This document shows, piece after piece, positions 52,895-63,542 of a DNA stretch of 64,000 bases; positions within the stretch are counted from its first letter, which is position 1, and each line of letters begins with the position of its first letter. The position numbers and the translations under genes were made by a program. Under the pieces are notes generated by a model. That model was not told the origin of the DNA. It searched no databases and saw only the letters and a program-made list of their open reading frames with translations. The stretch covers positions 266,471,114 through 266,535,113 of the forward strand of contig OY856188.1 in assembly GCA_963693315.1 (NCBI GenBank), read 5' to 3'. This stretch comes from Diogma glabrata (taxonomy: Eukaryota > Arthropoda > Insecta > Diptera > Cylindrotomidae).

Positions 52895-53969
52895 TATTTA
52901 TGAGTACGCGGGATATGGGTTAATTGCGTTAATTGATGCATATTCTGGCTTTATTATTTCCCGCTGTCTGAAAGAAAAGTCGGCTAGGCATGTTATTGAA
53001 ACACTTGATCATGTATTCTGTTGCTATGGCTACCCAACAGAAATTAAGAGTGACAATGTTCCCTTCAATTCAAGAGAATTTGAAAAATAAGCAAATGATG
53101 CAAACATTACATTAAAGTTTACGAGCCCAAGATATCCACAAAGTAATGGATTAGCAGAGAAAAGAGTTGAAATAGTCAAAAATATCCTTAAACGCTGCTA
53201 TGAAGCAGGTGATGTTGATCAATTTCAATACCGCATACTGGAATACAATACAATTCCAGTTGCCAGTATGAAACTGTCACCATCTCAGCTTTTCTTTGGT
53301 CGATTAATTAAAAGTCGATTACCAATTGAGGAAGATCTTTTGCATCGAAAACATTTGAGTGAAACAGATATTCAGCACAAATTTGAGCGTAAACAAACAA
53401 CACAGAAGAAATATTATGATCAGCATGCAAAATCATTGTCAATCTTGAATGAAAATGAAAAAATTATATTTAAGAAAAATGGAAAAGAATGGGCTTATGG
53501 GAAAATAGTTAAGAATATTAATAATCGATCTTACATTTTAACTGATAAATTTGGAAACTATTTTCGTAGAAATAGATGCTTCATTGTTAAATCTAAGAAC
53601 GATGACTTTAATACTAGTGATTTGTTATTGGAACATCCCGGTTTTTTTAATTTGTTTCGTGAAAATAATGTTGTCAATCAAAATATACAGCCTTCGGTTT
53701 TAAATCAAACTGTTCATAATGATGACAGTTCGCGATTAACACAATCAGATCAATCGATTGATCGATCAGCTGAAGCATCTATAGCTGAACCATCCAGACC
53801 TGAACTAATTGATTCAGAGTTTGCAAAAAACTCAGCCGAGGATTCAATCATTCATAGTGATACTAATAATTCAACATTGCTTCCATTCTCTCCGACCGCT
53901 AGTATAAACTACAGAATTAGAAGTGGTCGAGAAGTCAGACCGGCTAAGAAATACGGTTTTGATGATTAG
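52868..53969 (+). pseudogene. Gypsy B integrase core and C-terminus
   Basis: One frame shifted relative to gag-pol: SVDIYEYAGYGLIALIDAYSG (first Asp), EIKSDNVPFNSREFEK (second Asp; the usual SDNGxxF is altered), TAA at 53088-53090, then the same frame SPRYPQSNGLAEKRVEIVK (Glu). The C-terminal domain and tail (IRSGREVRPAKKYG) are complete to 53969. Two lesions, a frameshift and a nonsense codon, inactivate it. Confidence 0.88.
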
Positions 53970-54036
53970 TTATTTAAATTATGTTAGTTAGAATATTAAA
54001 AAAAAAAAAAAAAAATTTAAATAAAATAAAAATGCA

Positions 54037-54278
54037 TGTAATAAGTATGGACATTGAACATCTTAAGGTTGTTAATAATGTGTCTTAGGCTTAAACATAT
54101 TATGAATGTACTTTAGTCTTAAGATACTTGTCTGAACTCTGACTAACTTCATACTAATAATGTTATGTCAGAAGATTATAAGGTGTGGTATATAATAACA
54201 CGCAATAAGAATTAAATATTGTAAAAGAATACACAAATAAAACAATAGTTTTTGTAAACATTAAATAGTATTTTTACA
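54037..54278 (+). repeat. 3' LTR of Gypsy B
   Basis: Follows an A17 run and A-rich stretch after the integrase stop. Matches the 5' LTR closely. Confidence 0.9.
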
Positions 54279-54283
54279 CCTGA

Positions 54284-55200
54284 TTCTAAAAAGCAAAAAA
54301 AAAATGTGTCTGTCTGTCGGCCGGCCGGCCGTCATACCTACGCTGCAGGGAAAACCGCTGGAGGGGTTTCAAAATTTTTTTTCTAAAAATAGGTATACTC
54401 AAGGGACAGGTCCGAAAGGACGCTGTGTTCGATAACTGTACCGAAAGTGTGTCAAAAAAATCATTATGTGTGTCAAAAATAGCAAATTTTCATATTTTTG
54501 GCTTAAAAAACGTTCATTTTAAGTGATTACGAGTAGGAACATTAAATTTGGAGAAATCTTGATGGTAGGGATTGGTATGGGAGATCAAAAACTAGATTAT
54601 TGCATTATAAGTTTGTCAAAAAATGTTGTCAAGTCAAAAGAAAGATTTTTATTTATTTTTTTACCCAATTTTTTGGAAAAAAATAAAATTGTTTGAAATG
54701 AAATTTTATTATTGAGAATTATGGCATTATAAGTTTATCAAAAAAATAATGTCAAGTGTGTCAAAAAATGATTTCATTTATTTTTTTAGCCAATTTGTAG
54801 CTGTTTTTATGACGTAAATGTAACTGAAAATGAAATTGGACATGGAAATTTTTGAATTTATTATTGTTTTTGAAATATTTTTGGAATTTTGAAAAAGTTT
54901 GTATTTTTGATTTTGTAATAATTTTTGCAATATTTTTAGAATTTCGGAAAAAGTTTTAATTTTTGATTTTATTATAATTTTTGGAATTTTGAAAAAATTT
55001 TCAATTTTTGATTTTGTAAAAATTTTTGCAATATTTTTAGAATTTTGGAAAAAGTTTGAATTTTTAAGAATTTTTGGATTATTATTGGAATTTAGAAAAA
55101 GTTTAAATATTTGATTTCATTCTAATTTTTGGAATATTTTTGGAATTTTGAAAAATTTTGATTTTGTTTAATTTAACAATATTTTTGGAATTTTGATTAT
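54284..55200. repeat. Non-coding T-rich region with degenerate tandem repeats
   Basis: A (GGCC)3 patch at 54320 is followed by GTGTGTCAAAAA repeats (54450-54790). Then come five or more degenerate units like TTTTTGGAATTTTGAAAAAGTTT at 54840-55200. No coding sequence. Bases 55200-55690 and 55800-56200 show nothing further I can name. Confidence 0.55.
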
Positions 55201-55614
55201 AATTTTCCGACAACGTATTGATGTTTCGTGTTAGTTTTGTAATAAATTTCTAAACAGAGATAAAAAAATACATGTACTTTAACAAAGAGTTATGTTTGAT
55301 ATACATCGCTGCCCAAAACTAAAAACCATGTCCTCATAAAAGTTTTTTGCCGAAAACTATATCAAAATCCTTAACCCAGACCGAAGTCTTGATATCTCAG
55401 AGCTGTGAGATTTCAGCTCTTCCATATTTTCATATTGATTTCATGCTAATATTTAGCTTTAAAGTCGCTCTTTTTATGTCCTTTGCATTTTTTAATAAAT
55501 AAAATTTTATTTTTATGGACACTTGCAATTAAATATTACTTTTCTTCGGTTTTTATACTAAACGTCAAAAAATCCTTAACAAAATCTTTAAGATAGAATG
55601 AAATGAACTTTACG

Positions 55615-55730
55615 TTAAGTGAACGTTAAGTTTGCGTTAACGACTATAAATGCTCTAGTGCATTTTCATACATTTGTATTTTACGTTAAGTTAAAGTTAC
55701 CGACTGTAAATCGGGCATTAAATGTGATTT
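55615..55730 (-). repeat. MITE-like terminal sequence, second copy
   Basis: ACGTTAAGTTAAAGTTACCG followed by ACTGTAAATCGGGCATTA is the reverse complement of the 28.2-kb copy. A related CGTTAACGACTATAAATGC lies 60 bp upstream. Confidence 0.45.
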
Positions 55731-56213
55731 ATGCTGTCGCAACATGGATATGTTAAAAACTAACTCCTCAACCAAAGATCATGGATTTCGGATTGTGTTA
55801 AATATAAGGTGACCAGACGTCACGCTTTTGGCGGGACAGTCCCGATCTTTAACAATTTGTCACGCGTCCCGCGGCATTTTAAAAATGTCCCGATTTTTCA
55901 AAATAAAACAGAATTTCGATATTCAAATGAAAAAAAAAATTCGTTATTCAAAATTAAATTTGGGCAATTTATTTATGCTACATAAAACATTTTCTTTAGT
56001 TTAATTATATACAAATTAAAATTATATGACAATCAATATCAATATTGTAGTAAACACTAAACATAATTGAGCTCCACTTTGTCTTCTATTGAAATTGTAA
56101 TTAAAATTATATATACATATAGTTTTATTCATTCTTTTTAATTACGTATTTATATCAAAATTTGAAAAATAAAATAATCCGTCAATGTTTAGTTATTTTA
56201 ACTTGTGTTTTAC

Positions 56214-56580
56214 GCATGGAGGGATTAGTTTATATTGATTTGTAAATTTTTTTATTTTTGATCTACGGGAGTGACAAGCCTGTGTACTGCAGTCCCTGAT
56301 ATTGATATACGAGTTAGCGTGAGATATCACATATCACTGGCAATAGCAGTGACATATCTAGCCAAGGTGATCTCTCAGGAGTGCTGGCGAATGTTCTATA
56401 TTCAGTCAACGGGAGTACCCTCAACCCTGGCTATGGAATATTACTGGATGATGACTGGTTGATCATAGAATCGAGCCTTCACATAAATCTATGTCTGAGA
56501 AAGACAATGCGTTACATAATCAAGGAATATTCCATTAGATGGATTAGTGACAACCCCATTTTAATTTGGGATCGGTGAGA
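56214..56580 (+). repeat. 370-bp dispersed repeat, copy 3
   Basis: GCATGGAGGGATTAG to ACCCCATTTTAATTT; shares CACTGGCAATAGCAGTGA and ATTCAGTCAACGG with copy 1. Bases 56600-57590 are AT-rich with no gene seen. Confidence 0.65.
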
Positions 56581-57591
56581 GAACGAGAAGGTAATGTAAT
56601 ATACGGTTTTCGACAGCCATGTAACTATATTAAGCCAGTATATTAGTTTTATATTATTTTTGTTAATTATTTAGTGTTAAATTTTATTAATAACAAATAA
56701 TTGTTGAAAACTGATTATCGAGAACTCTTTAGAACTTATCAAGGTGCAATAATTCATGCAGATGACATGAAGCACTTCAAAAAGTTCTATAGTAATTGCG
56801 TAGACTATTTAGAAGATTGGACGGTACATTACTGTTTAGAAACACCCTGTAGAATGTAAATATAATATGAAATTATTTGCAATTATTAAAATTTTACTAA
56901 ATTAACAAAAAACTAAATGAAACAAAATAAAATGTAATTTAAGTAAAAAACCAAATTTGCTGACTCTTAGATTCTTAAAAAACTAAATTAACCAAATTAA
57001 AATAACATTATTTGACTCAGATTAAAACCATCAACTCGTCAAGTCACAAGAAGAAATATATGTAATTGTGTAAAAAGTTATCTGTTGTCAATTATTATTA
57101 CTAGTAAAATCTGAAGTTATATAATATATAATTAAACCTTAATAAAATTAAAGTGAGTTATTATTAAAACATTAATTACACTATTGTTCCCCTCCCGTGC
57201 GCACACAATTACAATGATATAGTCCCATTTTGATTGTGTTACATGTAACAGAGTAAAACTAGTCTCCTTCATCGGAAGCTCCGCCATCTATATTATAACT
57301 TTTATGCTTTTAAATTCATATAAATTAGTTTTTTTTATTAATTTGGTACGAAAAAGATGGAATAAAGTTCTTGTCATATATATCTACGTGTTGTGTGAGC
57401 GTTGTAACAGCGAAATTAATCAAATTATTAAAAAGCTACCATCTTTGCCCATCTTTGAAAATACAAATGTCAACCTGTAAAACACGAATGTAGAAATTGA
57501 AAATAATAAAATTAATGGTAATGTGAAAATCATGATCTTGCATATAGTAATTTACATATCAGGTGTGGGGTAACAACCACGTTCACGTTGT

Positions 57592-57800
57592 CACATCATC
57601 GAAGCTAATTATTATCATCAGAATACATCATCGGAGCTATAATTATTTTCATCAAGATACATCATCGGAGCTAATTATTATCATCAAAATACATAATCGG
57701 AGTTAATCATCATCATTAAATACAATATTGGAGTTGAAGTATTGTCATTGAGTGCATCATCGAAGTTAAAGCCCTATTGTAAACACATCATCGAAGTTAA
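57592..57800 (+). repeat. Degenerate tandem repeat, unit about 40-45 bp
   Basis: CATCATCGGAGCTAATTATTATCATCA-type units recur six or so times (ACATCATCG near 57593, 57627, 57660; later decayed forms to 57800). They lie immediately 5' of the LINE homology and may be its 5' repeats. Confidence 0.65.
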
Positions 57801-60261
57801 AAATAAAATTACTGTCAGACTACAATATTATTACGATCTTCATAATAAAGAATGGCTTAAGTTTTCATCGCGCACTGACGATGTAGGAAGACAAACTGAA
57901 CTGATATTCGCAGATTATCACGGTTTGACGCAAATGATAGAGTGTCCCACCAGAATCGCAGACAATTCACATCATAACAATAATTTGCTGGATCTGTTCT
58001 TGACAAACGAACCAGATACTACGAAGACAAAAGTTGAACAACCCCTGGGAACATCGGACCATTTACTAATATCAGCAATAGTAGAATTTACATCACCGAC
58101 GCCAATTAAAGCAAATCCTCGTCGCGTCTGGAATTATAATCGCGCTGATTGGGAGGGATTGAGAAACTTTTATGATCAAACACCATGGAAAACTATTTGT
58201 TGTGTTGATCAAGATCCTAGCACATCGGCAATAAGAATTTCTGAAATTATAAAAGACGGAATGCGGCGGTTTATTCCAAATCGATTAATCACTCCTAAAA
58301 CTGAGCCTTGGTTCACGCGGGATGTTGATGAGGCAGTGAGGAATAAACGCAAAGCATTTAAGACGTATAACTCAAATAAAACACCTGAAACCCATAGCGC
58401 CTATAAGAAAGCCAGAAATATTAGTAAATACAAAATAGACTTGGACAAAGATGCGTTTATCCAGAAGAAAGCAAAGAAATTCGCCGAGCACCCATCTGGC
58501 TCACGTAGTTTTTTTCAAGCAGTTAAATCAGTCCAAAGCAACTTTACTCGATCCTCTATTCCAACCTTAGTTCTGAATGACATTCCCGTGAGCGACTCAA
58601 AAGAAAAGGCAAATCTTTTGGGTCGTATTTTCGCAGAAAACTCTAACATAGTTGAACCTCTCCATTCTCCTACAATCATTTCCCCAGTTGAAACGAAAAT
58701 GAAACCAATCATTTTTCGTTGCAATATTGTACGGAAAATGCTTCTTTCTATCAATATCAACAAATCCGCTGGTCCCGATGGTATCCCACCCCTCATTCTT
58801 AAAAACTTTGCTAGACAACTAGCTCCTATTTTAACAAAAATTTTCTATTTATCTTATAAAACCGGAATATTTCCCGATTCTTGGAAGCTGGCCAGCGTTC
58901 AACCCATATCAAAGAAAGGCAGTAAGACAGACCCTAACAATTATAGACCAATTGCAATTCTGTCGGTTTTGGCTAAAATATTTGAAAAATATGTTAATTA
59001 CAGTCTAATAGATTATTTGGAAATGTCGCGAATTATAGATGATAAGCAGTATGGTTTTCGTAGAAGTCATGCAACAGGTGATCTGTTAACCTACGTATCC
59101 CATCTCTGGAACAAATCACTGGAAAACCATGGTGAAACATTCAGTATTTCACTTGACATTTCTAAAGCATTTGATAAAGTGTGGCATAAAAATCTCATAG
59201 CTAAATTAAAATCTTATGGCATAGACCATCTTACTGTCTCATGGATTCATAGTTTTCTTACAGGTCGCCAATTTCATGTTAATTTAGATGGTATCACATC
59301 CAATATTTTCACAACCAATGCTGGGGTTCCCCAAGGTTCTGCACTCTCACCAACCTTGTTTCTTCTATACATTAATGACTTACTTAATTCCACAGTGCAC
59401 CCAATCCATAGTTTTGCTGATGACAGCACATTGCATGCATCACATGCATCTCCTAAATTTCGATCTCATACTGCAGTTACCACTGATAGAGAGCTGCTAA
59501 TTGATTCTATCAACAACGACCTGGCTCGTATAATGGAATGGGGTGATCGTAATCTTGTTTCATTTAATCCAACCAAAACAAAACTATGTCGTCTTTCACG
59601 AATAGAACGACATAAAAATTTCCCTATTAAGATAAACCATGAGGAATTGCGTGAGGTTGAATCAGTTAGACTTCTTGGAGTGGATATTCAAAGTAACCTG
59701 AAATGGAATAAACATGTGTTCAACCTCGCTAAATCTGCAATGCAAAAATTAGGATTCTTGAGTCGATGTAAAAAGTATTTCAATCCCGAGCAAATTTTGC
59801 TAATCTTCAAGTCATTTATTCGTCCATGTATGGAGTACTGCTGTCATGTTTGGGGAGGTGCTTGTCAGTCAACAATAAAATGTCTAGACTCTGTACAGAG
59901 AAAAGCAATACGGTTGATTGGTAATACCGAACTAACGGATCAGCTTGATTTACTCCAGCACAGAAGAAATGTGGCTGAATTGTCAATCTACTATAAATAT
60001 AACTTTAGTGAATTCTCCTCTAAGGAAATTCAAAATATCCTTCCATTGTGTGCGCAATTTAATCGACGAACAAGAACTTCAGAGTTATCTCACCCATTTG
60101 CTGTCCAAATACCTCGTTGTAGAACTATGTCCTTCCAGAACGATTATTTTAATAGAGTGGTCAAATTATGGAACTCAATGCCCGGCTCCGTATTTCCCGA
60201 TGAATATTCTCCTCAGATGTTTAAAGAAAATGTCCATCGTCATTTAAAAGAATCAGTATAG
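57742..60261 (+). CDS. LINE ORF2 (endonuclease C-terminus and reverse transcriptase), 5'-truncated
   Basis: Recognisable homology starts near 57838 (NKEWLKFSSRTDD). The C-terminal third of an APE-type endonuclease (LTQMIECPTRIAD; LLDLFLTNEP; SDHLLIS with the catalytic SDH) leads into RT: NKSAGPDGIPPLILKN, NYRPIAILSVLAKIFEK, QYGFRRSHATGDLL, ISLDISKAFDKVWH, AGVPQGSALSPTLFLLYIND and HSFADDSTLHA (FADD box near 59413). The C-terminal domain is present to VHRHLKESV. The frame is unbroken for over 800 codons, so it is young or under constraint. Family: Jockey/CR1-type. The first ATG lies in repeats and may not be used. Confidence 0.92.
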   Translation: MSLSASSKLKPYCKHIIEVKNKITVRLQYYYDLHNKEWLKFSSRTDDVGRQTELIFADYHGLTQMIECPTRIADNSHHNNNLLDLFLTNEPDTTKTKVEQPLGTSDHLLISAIVEFTSPTPIKANPRRVWNYNRADWEGLRNFYDQTPWKTICCVDQDPSTSAIRISEIIKDGMRRFIPNRLITPKTEPWFTRDVDEAVRNKRKAFKTYNSNKTPETHSAYKKARNISKYKIDLDKDAFIQKKAKKFAEHPSGSRSFFQAVKSVQSNFTRSSIPTLVLNDIPVSDSKEKANLLGRIFAENSNIVEPLHSPTIISPVETKMKPIIFRCNIVRKMLLSININKSAGPDGIPPLILKNFARQLAPILTKIFYLSYKTGIFPDSWKLASVQPISKKGSKTDPNNYRPIAILSVLAKIFEKYVNYSLIDYLEMSRIIDDKQYGFRRSHATGDLLTYVSHLWNKSLENHGETFSISLDISKAFDKVWHKNLIAKLKSYGIDHLTVSWIHSFLTGRQFHVNLDGITSNIFTTNAGVPQGSALSPTLFLLYINDLLNSTVHPIHSFADDSTLHASHASPKFRSHTAVTTDRELLIDSINNDLARIMEWGDRNLVSFNPTKTKLCRLSRIERHKNFPIKINHEELREVESVRLLGVDIQSNLKWNKHVFNLAKSAMQKLGFLSRCKKYFNPEQILLIFKSFIRPCMEYCCHVWGGACQSTIKCLDSVQRKAIRLIGNTELTDQLDLLQHRRNVAELSIYYKYNFSEFSSKEIQNILPLCAQFNRRTRTSELSHPFAVQIPRCRTMSFQNDYFNRVVKLWNSMPGSVFPDEYSPQMFKENVHRHLKESV

Positions 60262-60436
60262 TTATTCCTATATCCTCATTCCTTCCATTTTTCTCATCTC
60301 CTTCCATTTTCCTCATCTCCTTCCTTTATAGTTGACATGGTATCTTCGGATATTCAAATAGTCTAAATAATGAATATTTCATATTTAGTGTGCTAAACAT
60401 GTCTAACTAATTAATTAAAAAAAAAAAAAAAAAGAT
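60262..60436 (+). mobile_element. LINE 3' UTR and A-tail
   Basis: Repeated CTCATCTCCTTCC blocks, then a tail of about 17 A (60418-60434). This fits the 3' end of the LINE above. Confidence 0.65.
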
Positions 60437-60548
60437 CATCAAAAAAAAATTAAGTTAATATTGTATGTAACTACAACCTGTCAACATCGCCAACAAATTT
60501 TATACCGGTTGCTATTATTCACCAATAAATCAACAACAAATTATAATA

Positions 60549-61308
60549 ATGTCGTCGAGTAATGAGCATTTATCAAACAATTCAAAATTATCTTCAAGGG
60601 CCGGTAAATCAAATCATCAACAGAAAATTAATGAGCAACGAAGGACACATGTAAATAAATTATTTCCACCAAATCAATCATACATGGTGCAACACTTTGA
60701 GGAAAACAGACTCAACGCATCAGGTCAACAGAACGCAGAAGCATCAGCTTAAACCAACTAGTTCCAATGCCCCACCTTCACGGTCGGATGAAGAAAATCT
60801 TTATAGTCGCCTATCAGCTTTGAAGCTAGAAAACGAAATTTTGCGACGATGCACAGACTCCTCAGAATCAAAGACACAATTCCGCTTAACATCAAAAGAT
60901 ATCGCAGATTTATTATGCGAATTTAATACGGTAAGTTGCACTGTATTTCAATTTATATCGATCGCCGAAAGGGTACAAAATATATATAAATCCATTATTA
61001 TTATTTCACACCGCTGTAACTAAATTAAGGTGGTTGCTCGGCCGTGGTTCGATTCAGTATTTTTAGAAATCTACGATTGGAATGGTCTCCGAAATGGGTT
61101 AATCAATGAATTCGGTTCGATGCGGGATGTTGTAGATGTTCACACGTTATTATCAAACCGAAGAAAACAAACTTCAGAAAGTTATACTGCGTATGTATAT
61201 GAAATGCGACGTATTGCCTTTGAAGAGAATCTGGCCGACTCAGTTATTATCAAATATGTTCTGTTAGGCTTGGAGAATAATGGGCGTGTTAATTCTTTAA
61301 CCGTACTG
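60549..61308 (+). pseudogene. Gypsy gag (5' part), interrupted by another Gypsy insertion
   Basis: ATG 60549 starts MSSSNEHLSNNSKL. A frameshift near 60740 moves to the frame with LYSRLSALKLENEI and TSKDIADLLCEFN. After a disturbed stretch (60930-61030) the capsid continues WNGLRNGLINEFGSMRD and ESYTAYVYEMRRIA to NSLTV at 61308. The gag resumes in frame at 63547. No 5' LTR is visible; the LINE tail lies 110 bp upstream. Confidence 0.8.
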
Positions 61309-61596
61309 TAATGTATAATTTATTCATTTTTATTAACATGTATTGTAAAATTGTCATGTATAATTAATTCATTTCCATTAACAATGTATTGTAAATTATA
61401 CACATCAGATAACGAATTAAAGAACCGCTTATTTTTAATAATATCTTTTAAGTATGTAAAATTAAAATCAGTCGATATTTATAATCCACATTGTAAATAC
61501 AAAATAAATTATCCTGTGAATAAATAAAAGTGTAAATAAATATCAGTGTTTCAATTAAGTTTCACTTAAAATAGTATATCTAAATATACTATAATT
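61309..61596 (+). repeat. 5' LTR-like end of insertion C
   Basis: TGTAATGTATAATTTATTC onward, with an internal tandem duplication of about 48 bp (ATGTATAATT.ATTCATTT..ATTAAC units at 61313 and 61360). It runs to the TTTGGCGACG primer site. Confidence 0.6.
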
Positions 61597-61697
61597 TGGC
61601 GACGAAGAAAAACTATAATAGTGTCTTTGTGTAATTTGTTTAAAGTGCAAAAACAAGAACATCAAAAGAAAAAATAATAATTAATTGTTGTGCTAAA

Positions 61698-61949
61698 ATG
61701 TCGCAATTTTTTGGCAAAATTGAACAGTTTGAGCCGAATGATGATTTTGAGGTCTATACGGAAAGATTGGAGATATTTTTTACCGTAAACAAGGTAAAAG
61801 ATGACGACAAAACCATGATGTTCCTGAGCATAGTTGGTAAGAACACCTTTGCAATTTTAAAATCATTAGTACAACCAGCAAAGCCTTCTGAAAAGAAATA
61901 TGAAGCGCTTATTTGTGCTTTACGTGAGCATTTTTCACCGATTGAATAA
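61698..61949 (+). CDS. Insertion C gag, N-terminal part
   Basis: ATG 61698: MSQFFGKIEQFEPNDDF, FLSIVGKNTFAILKSL and YEALICALREHFSP are the Ty3-type gag N-terminus, a relative of Gypsy A gag. It stops at 61949 through a small frameshift; the next frame takes over at once (KRAERFKFHKAKQEEGE). Confidence 0.85.
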   Translation: MSQFFGKIEQFEPNDDFEVYTERLEIFFTVNKVKDDDKTMMFLSIVGKNTFAILKSLVQPAKPSEKKYEALICALREHFSPIE

Positions 61950-63363
61950 AAGAGCGGAGCGATTCAAATTTCATAAGGCCAAGCAAGAAGAAGGTGAAAC
62001 AATTACGGAATATATCATTCGTCTAAAATCATTAACACAAACCTGCAATTTTGGTGATTATCTTAAACTTAAATTACCAAACGAAAACGTGGTCGAAGGT
62101 CAAGCAGCGGTCGAAGGTCAAGTAGCGGTCGACAATAAAGTTCCGATAAAATATACATCGTTTGCTATTGATGATGCACTTACAGACAAATTTATAGTCG
62201 GACTTCGTAGTGAAGAAATTCAAAGAGCACTTTTAAATGATGTCAGTCTAGATTTTGAGAAATGCTGTAATATTGCTTTAAATATGGAAATGTCTAGAAT
62301 GCGGAGTAAGAGTAAGATGTCTAGAATGCGGAGTAAGAGTCCAAGTGTTGAAGGTCGTCATTCATTGGGAAAATGTCATCGCTGTGGAAGATATCATGAT
62401 GTCGAGAAATGTCCAGCTGTAAATTGGGAATGTTTCATATGCAACAAGAAAGGGCATACCTCTAAAGTATGTCGTAATAGAAGAAGAATTCAGTATATTC
62501 AAATAAATTCCATAAATTCAGAATGTGATGTACAAATGTTAGTCGTCGATGGTCAACAGCTGATAATGGATATTGATACGGGAGCTTGTGTGTCAGTAAT
62601 AAGTCAAGGAGAGTATAATTCAAAACTTTCTTTTATTCAAATTGAACCAATATCGCATTCTTTGTTTTCTATTACATGTCAAAATATTCAAGCAATTGGA
62701 AAAATCAATGTCAGTGTGAAGTTTTTCCAAAAGGAACATAAATTGGAATTGATCATTATCGAATCGGAAAAATATTTCAAGCCACTATTAGGACGAAACT
62801 GGTTAGACATTTTGGTTCCAGATTGGAAAGGAAAAATTTTCAACCAAATCAACAATGATTATATGGTATGTTACAATAACACTAGCATATTAGATATTAT
62901 AAATGAAAAATATCCAGACATTTTAAATTCGCAACCGTCTCGTTCGATTCGTGGTTATGAAGCGGAAATAATCCTTAAGGAAGATGTCAAACCGATATTC
63001 CATAAGGCGTATACGGTCCCCTTAAGATTAAAAGATGATGTGGAAAATGAAATAAAACGGTTGTGTGATGAGGATATGTTAGTCCCTGTTAAATACAGTC
63101 AATGGGCCAGTCCTATTGTAGTGGTTCCAAAGTCGTCTGGGAAAATTCGTCTCTGTATTGATTGTCAATCAATAAATACTCACACTGAGCATTACCCTCT
63201 TCCCAATATAGAAGAAATTTTTGCAAGTCTAGCGAATTCCAGTTATTTCTGCGTCATCGATTTATCGGGTGCTTATCAGCAACTGATAGTTTCAGAAAAG
63301 TCACGTCCTCTTTTAACAATTAATACTCATAAGGGTCTTTTTCAATATAAGTGTAATGTATAA
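61950..63363 (+). CDS. Insertion C gag-protease-RT, truncated in RT
   Basis: The capsid C-terminus (YIIRLKSLTQTCNFGDYL; LTDKFIVGLRSEEI) has a duplicated MSRMRSKS motif. Two zinc knuckles follow (CHRCGRYHDVEKC, CFICNKKGHTSKVC), then retropepsin MDIDTGACVSVIS (near 62568) and RT N-terminus to CVIDLSGAYQQLIVSEK and GLFQYK. At 63352 LTR-like sequence cuts RT before its catalytic YxDD box, giving a spurious stop. The protein cannot be a working polymerase. Confidence 0.88.
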
Positions 63364-63542
63364 TTATTATTCCCACCAGTAGGTGGCAGTGTAAAATGAA
63401 TTATATAAGAAAAGTCATTGACAAGATGGCGACCAAATAAAGTACACGCATATATGATATAAATGTATAATAAATATATTGAAGTGATTGAATAAGTCTT
63501 GTTTTATTTAATACAAGGAAAATCATTACAGTAAACATTACA
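63352..63542 (+). repeat. LTR-like sequence TGTAATG..CATTACA ending insertion C
   Basis: It has 7-bp inverted ends TGTAATG/CATTACA; a second possible end is at 63530. It contains a TATA-like ATTATATAAG and AATAAA signals, as LTRs do. It is not similar to the left LTR beyond the first 15 bp or so. Confidence 0.65.

Larger units (their letters stand above)
49350..54278 (+). mobile_element. Ty3/Gypsy LTR retrotransposon B, TSD CCTGA
   Basis: LTRs 49350-49584 (235 bp) and 54037-54278 (242 bp), TGTAATAAGTATG..TTTTTACA, are nearly identical apart from small changes such as an 8-bp difference near the start. CCTGA flanks both sides (49345-49349, 54279-54283). The primer-binding site TGGTGTCAGAAGTG follows the left LTR directly. 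It has gag-pol in one long frame, then a frameshift and one stop in integrase. Confidence 0.93.
61309..63542 (+). mobile_element. Gypsy-type insertion C with mismatched ends, TSD GTAC
   Basis: GTAC (61305-61308) precedes TGTAATGTATAATT at the left and GTAC (63543-63546) follows CATTACA at the right. Left end: LTR-like sequence to about 61596, then the TGGCGACGAAG primer site, gag, protease and part of RT. Right end: a separate 180-190 bp LTR-like sequence. The two ends share only about the first 15 bp. Removing the block rejoins the outer gag in frame. Confidence 0.75.

Noticed and set aside
55805..55905. GC-richer hairpin-like patch (GGCGGGACAGTCCCG)
   Set aside because: It resembles a DNA-transposon end, but I found no partner end or second copy in the window, so no element is claimed.
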